From an uncultured Eubacterium sp. (GTDB taxonomy: Bacteria; Bacillota; Clostridia; Peptostreptococcales; Anaerovoracaceae): a stretch of DNA of 19,874 bases. The notes below the pieces were generated by a model. The model did not search any database. It saw only the letters and a program-made list of their open reading frames with translations, and had not been told where the DNA came from. A program made the position numbers and the translations under genes. Location: NCBI GenBank assembly GCA_937894585.1, contig CALBGO010000083.1, positions 1-19,874 on the forward strand, in the 5' to 3' direction. Shown piece by piece: positions 13,669 to 19,874 of the stretch. Positions within the stretch are counted from its first letter, which is position 1. The number at the start of each line of letters is the position of its first letter.

Positions 13669-16600
13669 ATGGCATTTACACATTTACATGTTCATACGGA
13701 ATACAGTCTGCTGGACGGAGCTGCCAGAATCCCCGATGTGGTGGCGCGGGCAAAGGAGCTGGGCATGGATTCTCTTGCGATTACCGATCACGGCGTGATG
13801 TTCGGTGTGATCGATTTTTATAAAGAGTGTAAAAAGCAGGGAATTAAGCCGGTAATCGGCTGTGAGGTCTATACAGCCGCACGGACCATGCATGATAAAG
13901 ATGCTGACAGAGATAAATATCAGGGGCATCTGATTCTTCTGGCAAAGGATAATGACGGATATAAGAACCTGATCAAGATCGTATCCAGAGGATTTACGGA
14001 AGGCTATTACTATAAGCCGAGAGTAGACAAGGAGCTTCTCAGGGCGCACAGCGGTGGGCTGATTGCGCTTTCCGCCTGCCTTGCCGGTAGAGTGCAGCAC
14101 TGCCTTCTGAACAGAGATTACGAAGGAGCAAAAGCGGAAGCCATGGCGATGGATGAGATTTTCGGCCACGGCAATTTTTATCTGGAGCTGCAGGACCAGG
14201 GGCTGGAAGAAGAGGCGATGATCAATCCGCAGCTTGTAAAACTGTCAAGGGAGCTGGATATTCCCATGGTTGCAACCAACGATGTCCACTATGTAAGGCA
14301 GGAAGACGCCGAGGCCCACGATGTGCTCCTTGCCATTCAGACAGCCACCACCATCGATGACGAAAAGAGAATGCGGTTTCCAAACGACCAGTTCTATCTG
14401 AAAAGCGAAGACGAAATGCGCAAGATCTTTGCTTATGCGCCGGAAGCCATCGAGAATACACATAAAATTGCCATGGAATGCAATGTGGAATTTATCTTCG
14501 GAGATTATCATCTGCCGGAGTTTATTCCGCCGGAGGGACTGACGAATGCGCAGTATCTGCGTCAGCTGTGCCGGAAGGGACTTGCGCAGCGTTATGACCG
14601 GGTGACTGAGGAGCTGCAGGAACGGCTGGATTACGAGCTTTCCGTCATCGAGAATATGGGCTATGTGGAATACTTTCTGATTGTATGGGACTTTATCGAT
14701 TTTGCTAAGAGAAACGGCATTATGGTGGGACCGGGAAGAGGTTCCGCTGCGGGAAGTCTGGTGGCTTATACGCTGCATATTACCGACCTTGATCCGATTC
14801 GGTACAGTCTGATTTTCGAGCGTTTCTTAAATCCGGAGCGTGTCAGCATGCCCGATATCGATATTGACTTCTGCATTGAACGCAGAGGAGAAGTAATTGA
14901 TTATGTAAAAAGAAAGTACGGGGAAGAAAATGTCTCGCAGATCATTACCTTCGGTACGATGAAGGCAAAGGCTGCGGTGCGTGATGTGGGAAGAGCGCTG
15001 AATCTCAGCTACGCGGAGGCTGACAAGGTAGCAAAAGCCATTCCTTTCGATCTGAAAATGACAATCGACAAGGCGCTCGATATGAATCCGGAGCTGCGCG
15101 CCATGTATGAGGGAGATGAGCGGATTGCAAAGGTACTGGATATGTCAAGAGCCATAGAAGGTATGCCGCGCCATGCATCGACGCATGCGGCGGGTGTCGT
15201 GATTTCAAAACTGCCGCTGGATGAATATGTACCTTTATATATGTCGGATAAAGGGATTGCGACCCAGTTCAATATGACGACCATTGAGGAACTGGGACTT
15301 CTGAAAATGGACTTTCTGGGACTTCGAAATTTGACTGTGATTCGCGACGCCCTTGAACTGATTGAGAAGAATTACGGCGTAACCATTGATTTTGCGAAGA
15401 TGGGCTACGATGATGCAGCTGTCTACGATATGATTTCCGCAGGAAACACTTTGGGCGTGTTTCAGCTGGAAAGCGGCGGTATGACGCAGTTTATGAAGAA
15501 CCTGAAGCCAAGCTGCTTTGAAGATGTGGTGGCGGGAATTGCATTGTACCGGCCGGGTCCGATGGACTCTATTCCAAAATATATTGAAAATAAAAAGAAT
15601 CCGGGGAATATTAACTATGTGACGCCGGAGCTGGCGCCGATTCTGGATGTTACTTACGGCTGTCTTGTTTATCAGGAGCAGGTAATGCAGATTGTCCGTG
15701 ATCTTGCAGGCTACAGTTTCGGACGCTCCGATATTGTGCGGCGTGCCATGAGTAAAAAGAAAACCGATGTCATGCTTCAGGAAAAAGAGTATTTCATTCA
15801 CGGAAAACTGGCGGAAGACGGCAGTGTGGAAATTCCGGGATGTATCAGAAACGGCATTTCGGAGGAAGCCGCAGAAGCGATTTTTGCAGATATGGAGAGC
15901 TTTGCGCAGTACGCTTTCAATAAATCCCATGCGGCAGTGTATGCTGTGGTGGCTTATGAAACCGGATATCTGAAAAAATATTATCCTGTAGAATTTATGG
16001 CGGCGCTGATGACCAGTGTGATGGGCGATGCCAAGGCTGTTGCGAAATACATCAGAAACTGCCGCGAGATGGGGATCGAGGTGCTGCCGCCGTGCGTTAA
16101 CGGCAGTCAGAAGAAGTTCTCTGTCGAAGACGGAAAAATCCGTTTCGGCCTTATGGGCGTGAAAAATGTAGGAGAAGGCGCAATTGATGCAATCATTCGC
16201 GCGCGGGAAGAAAAGGGCATTCCAAAGGATATTTTTCAGTTTATCGGCAATGTGGAAATCAGCGAAGTGAATAAAAAGGCGGTGGAAAGCCTGATCAGAG
16301 CGGGTGCGCTGGACTGCCTGAATACCAATCGGGCAGCGCATCTTGCGGTTTATGAAGGACTTGTGGAGTCGGCGCAGAATAATGCGAAAAAAAATATTGC
16401 AGGTCAGATGTCTCTCTTTCAGATTGCGGGAGAAGAGATGCGCAGCGGCGATACATCGGGAACGCTGCCGGATGTAAAGAACTTCAGCGAGGATATTCTG
16501 CTTGCCATGGAAAAAGAAATGACGGGTGTGTATATTACCGGTCACCCTCTGAACAAGTACAGAGACAGAATCGGAGGACTTGCTACTGTGACCTCTGAGG

Positions 16601-17286
16601 AGCTTGCGGCAGCGGCTGAGCCTGACGGCAGCAGCAGAATTACAGACGGAATGACGGTTGTTATGGCGGGACAGATTATCGGAAAGAAAAATCTCGTCAC
16701 GAAAAGCAGCCGGATGATGGCTTTTGTGGATTTAGAGGATCTCTACGGCGAAGTGGAAGTGGTGGTATTTCCCAATGTCTACGAGAGGTGCGCCGCGGTT
16801 GTTTCAGAAGACAATGTAGTTGCCGTAAAAGGCAGACTGAATTTCAAGGAAGACGAGATGCCGAAACTCCTTGCGGAATCAGTGGTTCCTATTGAAGAGG
16901 CGGGGGAGGAATTTCTTTCTTCTGTTTCTAAAGAATCCGGAAATACGGCGTCTTCCGATGGAACATATGCAAAAAAACACAGAAGCGGTGCGGTGAACAG
17001 CTCCGAAACTTATCGCAGCGGGAAAGGGGTTTCTGCGTCTGCAGCCGGGGAGCCGGAGCCCGTAAAGGTGCGGATTCCGCAGGAAGCTGACGAAAAGGCT
17101 GTTCTTGCGCAGCTTTCCGGAATTTTCAGTGCGCACAGAGGAAATACACCGGTGCTGATTTATCTGCAGAACGGAAAAATTGTGAGAACCGGTCAGGGCG
17201 GGGGCGTATATCCGTCCATTGACCTTTTTGATACAGTTGCCGAGATTGTAGGCAGACCGAATATTAAGGGGAGAGTAAGAACATGA
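13669..17286 (+). CDS. dnaE: DNA polymerase III alpha subunit
   Basis: This 1205-residue replicative polymerase has an N-terminal PHP domain: HLHVHTEYSLLDG (5-17), ITDHG with D40, GCEVY with E66, and TNDVHYV with D205 and H207. These metal-type residues look retained, unlike the degenerate PHP of E. coli. The polymerase core has GPGRGSAAGS (354-363), catalytic D398/D400 in PDIDID, and D548 in KMDFLG. QMSLF at 913-917 matches an internal beta-clamp motif. An OB fold lies at about 994-1073, then a variable Ser-rich linker (about 1078-1132) and a C-terminal domain. ATG 13669 is chosen for AGAGG 6 bases upstream and for MAFTHLHVH; the frame open to 13489 only crosses the promoter. It overlaps pfkA by 4 nt. 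Confidence 0.96.
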   Translation: MAFTHLHVHTEYSLLDGAARIPDVVARAKELGMDSLAITDHGVMFGVIDFYKECKKQGIKPVIGCEVYTAARTMHDKDADRDKYQGHLILLAKDNDGYKNLIKIVSRGFTEGYYYKPRVDKELLRAHSGGLIALSACLAGRVQHCLLNRDYEGAKAEAMAMDEIFGHGNFYLELQDQGLEEEAMINPQLVKLSRELDIPMVATNDVHYVRQEDAEAHDVLLAIQTATTIDDEKRMRFPNDQFYLKSEDEMRKIFAYAPEAIENTHKIAMECNVEFIFGDYHLPEFIPPEGLTNAQYLRQLCRKGLAQRYDRVTEELQERLDYELSVIENMGYVEYFLIVWDFIDFAKRNGIMVGPGRGSAAGSLVAYTLHITDLDPIRYSLIFERFLNPERVSMPDIDIDFCIERRGEVIDYVKRKYGEENVSQIITFGTMKAKAAVRDVGRALNLSYAEADKVAKAIPFDLKMTIDKALDMNPELRAMYEGDERIAKVLDMSRAIEGMPRHASTHAAGVVISKLPLDEYVPLYMSDKGIATQFNMTTIEELGLLKMDFLGLRNLTVIRDALELIEKNYGVTIDFAKMGYDDAAVYDMISAGNTLGVFQLESGGMTQFMKNLKPSCFEDVVAGIALYRPGPMDSIPKYIENKKNPGNINYVTPELAPILDVTYGCLVYQEQVMQIVRDLAGYSFGRSDIVRRAMSKKKTDVMLQEKEYFIHGKLAEDGSVEIPGCIRNGISEEAAEAIFADMESFAQYAFNKSHAAVYAVVAYETGYLKKYYPVEFMAALMTSVMGDAKAVAKYIRNCREMGIEVLPPCVNGSQKKFSVEDGKIRFGLMGVKNVGEGAIDAIIRAREEKGIPKDIFQFIGNVEISEVNKKAVESLIRAGALDCLNTNRAAHLAVYEGLVESAQNNAKKNIAGQMSLFQIAGEEMRSGDTSGTLPDVKNFSEDILLAMEKEMTGVYITGHPLNKYRDRIGGLATVTSEELAAAAEPDGSSRITDGMTVVMAGQIIGKKNLVTKSSRMMAFVDLEDLYGEVEVVVFPNVYERCAAVVSEDNVVAVKGRLNFKEDEMPKLLAESVVPIEEAGEEFLSSVSKESGNTASSDGTYAKKHRSGAVNSSETYRSGKGVSASAAGEPEPVKVRIPQEADEKAVLAQLSGIFSAHRGNTPVLIYLQNGKIVRTGQGGGVYPSIDLFDTVAEIVGRPNIKGRVRT

Positions 17287-18245
17287 AGAGAATCGGAATT
17301 TTAACCAGCGGTGGTGATTCACCGGGGATGAATGCTGCAATACGCAGTGTAGTGCGCTGCGGAATTGAGGCGGGATTTGAGGTTTACGGAATTTACAGAG
17401 GATATGAAGGACTTCTGGACGGCGACATCAAAGAACTTGACAGAAGTTCTGTGGGAGATGTGCTGCATAGAGGCGGAACCATCTTAAAAACAGCAAGAAG
17501 TGAAAAATTCAGAACTGATGAAGGGCAGCGTCATGCTGTAAATATGCTGGAAACTTTCGGAATCGAAGGTCTTGTTGTGATTGGAGGCGACGGATCTCTG
17601 CGGGGAGGCGCAGATCTTTCGCGGAAAGGTATTCGTGTAATGGGACTGCCCGGAACCATTGACAATGATCTGGGGTATACGGATTATACGATTGGATTTG
17701 ATACAGCGGTGACTACGGTACTGGACGCTATCGGAAAAATACGGGATACTTCCTCTTCTCACGAGAGAACCACGGTGGTAGAGGTGATGGGCAGGCACTG
17801 CGGGGATATCGCTCTTTATTCGGGGCTTGCAGGCGGCGCGGAAGCTGTGCTGATTCCGGAAATTGAAACTGATTTCAATGAACTGTGCAGAAAAATTGTG
17901 ATGGGCGCAAATCGCGGGAAACAGCACAGTATTATCATCAAAGCGGAAGGTGTCGGAATATCATCTCAGCAGCTGACCGAAATGATTGAAGAAAGAACCG
18001 GCAGGGAAACAAGACTGGTGGTTCTCTCCTATCTGCAGCGGGGCGGAAGTCCAACTATGAGAGATCGACTTTTGGCAACCCTTGCAGGCGCAAAGGCAGT
18101 GGAGCTTCTGAGGGCTGATTCGGAAAGCAAGGCAATCGGTACGGTAGAAGGTAAGATTGTCGCATATGATTTGGAAGAAGCTCTGAAGCAGAAACGTGAA
18201 ATCGATGCGGACCTCTTTGATTTAATCGGTATTTTGGGAAAATAG
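17283..18245 (+). CDS. pfkA: ATP-dependent 6-phosphofructokinase
   Basis: This 320-residue glycolytic enzyme phosphorylates fructose 6-phosphate. Motifs: LTSGGDSPGMNAAIR (7-21), GIYRGYEGLL, GGDGSLRGG (101-109), GTIDNDLGYTDYTIGFDTA (124-142, catalytic D127), R162, and MGRHCGDIA (169-177). Gly104 and Gly124 are the residues expected of ATP-using enzymes; the PPi type has Asp and Lys there. Length and numbering match E. coli PfkA. The ATG overlaps the dnaE stop as ATGA, with GGGGAG upstream, so the two are co-translated, an arrangement common in Clostridia. No terminator is evident in the 188-nt gap that follows. Confidence 0.97.
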   Translation: MKRIGILTSGGDSPGMNAAIRSVVRCGIEAGFEVYGIYRGYEGLLDGDIKELDRSSVGDVLHRGGTILKTARSEKFRTDEGQRHAVNMLETFGIEGLVVIGGDGSLRGGADLSRKGIRVMGLPGTIDNDLGYTDYTIGFDTAVTTVLDAIGKIRDTSSSHERTTVVEVMGRHCGDIALYSGLAGGAEAVLIPEIETDFNELCRKIVMGANRGKQHSIIIKAEGVGISSQQLTEMIEERTGRETRLVVLSYLQRGGSPTMRDRLLATLAGAKAVELLRADSESKAIGTVEGKIVAYDLEEALKQKREIDADLFDLIGILGK

Positions 18246-18433
18246 AAACGAAACGGAAATATAGGGTCTGCCGCAGGTCCTGCTGCAAGGAAAAGAACAA
18301 TCGGAACGGAGCAAGAAAAGGACAGGCGGTATGTCCTGCGGCTTGTGGGGCCTGGGAAATTTTCTGACGGAGCATCATTTGATAAATATCCAAGACAGGA
18401 AGACAAAGAAAAGCAGATTGAGGAGCAGAATAT

Positions 18434-19030
18434 ATGGAAAAGGTTGCAGTAATATATGAAGGGAAATACGGCTCTACAGAACAGTATGCAAAATGGATCT
18501 GTGAGGAGACATCGGGGGATTTGTTTTCTCTGGAAGAAGCTGTAAAAACAGACCTGACGGTTTATGATGCAGTTGTTTTCGGCGGCGCGATCCATGCCGG
18601 AGGCATACTGGGCATCGATAAGTTCAAAAAAATATTTAAGAAGATTATGGACAAGCGTGTATATACTTTTGCAGTCGGATTAAATATTGATGATGAAGAG
18701 GCGCGCAAAGAGTGCATTGAACTGAATTTTGAAAAGCAGGAGTATGTAGTGCGTAAAGCGGTTACCTGGGTTTTCGGAAGGCGAATTCCTGAAGCAGAGG
18801 TGCGTTTCGGCAAACTTCCGTGCTGGTTTTTTAAGGGCGCTTATGATCCCGCAAGGATTACCGGCGCAGATAAAACCGTAATGGGTGTTGTAAAAAAGAT
18901 GATTGGCGGAAAACCCCGGTCTGAACGCACAGAATCCGAGCAGCAGCTTTTGGAGGCTGTTGAGAATGGCGCGGATTATGTGGACAAGAGTTATATTAAA
19001 GATTTGGTCGACGCAGTGAAAGGAATTTGA
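18434..19030 (+). CDS. Flavodoxin-domain protein
   Basis: This 198-residue cytoplasmic protein has an N-terminal flavodoxin-like fold: VAVIYEGKYGSTEQYAKWI (4-22) is the FMN phosphate loop, and YDAVVFGGAIHAGGILG (44-60) is the second flavin-contacting strand and loop. It resembles the HemG/flavodoxin_5 type. The C-terminal third (about 130-198) is a helical region. GAGGAG lies upstream of the ATG. The 188-nt gap before it has an inverted repeat AGGACA/TGTCCT (18319-18337) but no clear promoter or terminator. It is almost contiguous with the small membrane protein gene (1 nt). The redox partner is unknown. Confidence 0.8.
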   Translation: MEKVAVIYEGKYGSTEQYAKWICEETSGDLFSLEEAVKTDLTVYDAVVFGGAIHAGGILGIDKFKKIFKKIMDKRVYTFAVGLNIDDEEARKECIELNFEKQEYVVRKAVTWVFGRRIPEAEVRFGKLPCWFFKGAYDPARITGADKTVMGVVKKMIGGKPRSERTESEQQLLEAVENGADYVDKSYIKDLVDAVKGI

Positions 19031-19031
19031 A

Positions 19032-19400
19032 ATGAATGAGATAAAATCGGAAAACGGCGGAGAAAAAACTGTTATAAAAGATACGAAAAGCGGCGGTGCT
19101 TCGATTATTGATTTCGATTACGAAAGGTATGCTGAGGTTGAACGAAAGTCGGCAGATACAGATGCGGCAGCTGCGCTGGTTTTGGGAATACTGTCTGTCG
19201 TGCTTGGTTTTTTTATCTCATTTCTGGGACTTCTTGCAGGCGTGGTCGGAATCGTCTTTGCGGTTCGCGGTCGGAAGGATTCCGAAAAAAGAGCTATGGC
19301 AACGGCGGGGTTGGTATGTTCTGTTATCGGTATAGCTCTGGCACTTGCCGCAATTGTCGGATTGGTTTTTGCGGTTGTGTTTATGATGCTGGGCTGGTAA
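19032..19400 (+). CDS. Small membrane protein, DUF4190-like
   Basis: This 122-residue protein has a charged N-terminal cytoplasmic part (1-42). A hydrophobic stretch follows at about 46-78 (LVLGILSVVLGF ... GIVFAV), then a positively charged turn RGRKDSEKR (79-87), and another hydrophobic stretch (about 90-120). The pattern of two glycine-rich hydrophobic segments around a charged turn with AMATAGLVCSVIG matches DUF4190-type proteins. AGGA is 7 bases upstream of the ATG. It follows the flavodoxin gene after one base, so the two are probably co-transcribed. Function unknown. Confidence 0.75.
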   Translation: MNEIKSENGGEKTVIKDTKSGGASIIDFDYERYAEVERKSADTDAAAALVLGILSVVLGFFISFLGLLAGVVGIVFAVRGRKDSEKRAMATAGLVCSVIGIALALAAIVGLVFAVVFMMLGW

Positions 19401-19416
19401 ATCATATTACAGCCAT

Positions 19417-19422
19417 TATAAT
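19417..19422 (+). promoter_or_regulatory. Possible -10 before the last gene
   Basis: A perfect TATAAT lies in the 64-nt gap after the DUF4190-like gene. At the proper distance the -35 is only CTGGTA (19394-19399), so this promoter is weakly supported. Confidence 0.3.
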
Positions 19423-19464
19423 GTAAGAAGTTTACTGATAAAGAAAAGGACAAGAACTAAGAAT

Positions 19465-19874
19465 ATGAAAAAAATAGCTGTCATATATGAAAATCGCTCC
19501 AATTTTCCTGCAATCCGTCATCATAAAGTTACGCTGGAGAATCTGTTTGGCGGGTATGCGCAGGTGAAGAATTATTTTATCTGCGAACTCTCCAAGAATC
19601 AGATTGTTGAGGGAGATGTATATCTTCTTTACGATGCGCATCTGCTGACATCACTGAGACCACATATCAGGGATTTTAAAAAAATTCTGATTATGGATCT
19701 GAGCATACAGAGACAGGAAGTGGATTCGATTATGAATATTCCGAAGGGATCTGAGGTACTTGTAGTCAATGATTCCTTTGATTCTGCTGTTCATGCGGGA
19801 AGAGCTCTTTATGAAGTGGGGGCGGGTCATCTGAATCTGATTCCTTATGATCCGGAACTTGAAACATCGGGAAT
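19465..19874 (+). CDS. Possible sigma-54-type regulator, N-terminal part (partial)
   Basis: The frame begins at ATG 19465 and is open to the window edge (136 codons), so the protein is cut. Visible sequence: MKKIAVIYENRSNFPAIRHHKVTL... , then LLYDAHLLTSLRPHIRDFKKILIMDLSIQRQEVDSI, a short EVLVVNDSFDSAVHAGRALYEVGAGHLNLIPYDPE. This pattern of an alpha/beta sensory domain with HLNLIPYDPE resembles the N-terminal region of sigma-54-interacting (PrpR-like) activators in Clostridia. The ribosome binding site AAGGA is rather far (14 bases). The AAA+ and DNA-binding domains, if present, lie beyond the edge, so the assignment is tentative. Confidence 0.5.
   Translation, partial: MKKIAVIYENRSNFPAIRHHKVTLENLFGGYAQVKNYFICELSKNQIVEGDVYLLYDAHLLTSLRPHIRDFKKILIMDLSIQRQEVDSIMNIPKGSEVLVVNDSFDSAVHAGRALYEVGAGHLNLIPYDPELETSG

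Noticed and set aside
18246..18433. Terminator or promoter in the gap after pfkA
   Set aside because: Only short inverted repeats (for example AGGACA/TGTCCT at 18319-18337) without a T-run, and no matched -35/-10 pair.
1..19874. CRISPR arrays, insertion sequences, tRNA or rRNA genes
   Set aside because: No regularly spaced repeats, transposase-like frames or RNA-gene signatures were seen in the window.

Overview
This 19.9 kb window looks like a chromosomal segment of a low-to-medium GC Bacillota bacterium, most likely a Clostridia-class anaerobe. The evidence is strong AGGAGG-type ribosome binding sites, a FabK-type (flavin) enoyl-ACP reductase instead of FabI, acetyl-CoA carboxylase genes embedded in the fatty-acid cluster, a FabT-like MarR regulator, and the adjacent pair dnaE-pfkA. 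The genus cannot be read from the sequence. All intact genes are on the + strand.

Region 1 (1-371) holds no convincing gene. It has a probable leftward promoter near 60-87, a strong rightward terminator-like hairpin (204-250), the promoter of the fatty-acid operon (262-290), and a 32-bp near-perfect palindrome (298-329) just downstream of the predicted transcription start, in a good position for an operator.

Region 2 (372-10527) is a complete type II fatty-acid synthesis operon: acpP-accB-accC-accD-accA-fabH-fabK-(FabX-like flavoprotein)-fabD-fabG-fabF-fabZ. Most neighbours overlap by 1-20 nt, and several by exactly 14 nt. Acetyl-CoA carboxylase makes malonyl-CoA, FabD moves it to ACP, FabH starts the chain, and FabF, FabG, FabZ and FabK run the elongation cycle. 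The extra gene between fabK and fabD is the most interesting one. It encodes a nitronate-monooxygenase-fold flavoprotein with a C-terminal four-cysteine motif, like the Fe-S-containing Helicobacter FabX that makes unsaturated fatty acids. No fabA, fabB, fabM or fabN is present here, so it is a candidate for the double-bond-forming step.

Region 3 (10528-11109) has a MarR-family regulator with its own promoter, a good candidate for the repressor of the operon.

Region 4 (11110-13547) is a small accessory insert. It holds a MNT/HEPN toxin-antitoxin pair with the RX4HXY motif and a strong terminator, a degraded leftward fragment resembling the C-terminus of an anti-sigma protein, and an HTH-Uma2 fusion.

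Region 5 (13548-19874) contains dnaE with its own promoter, translationally coupled to pfkA. It continues with a flavodoxin-domain protein, a small membrane protein of DUF4190 type, and the 5' part of a gene that may encode a sigma-54-type regulator cut by the window edge.
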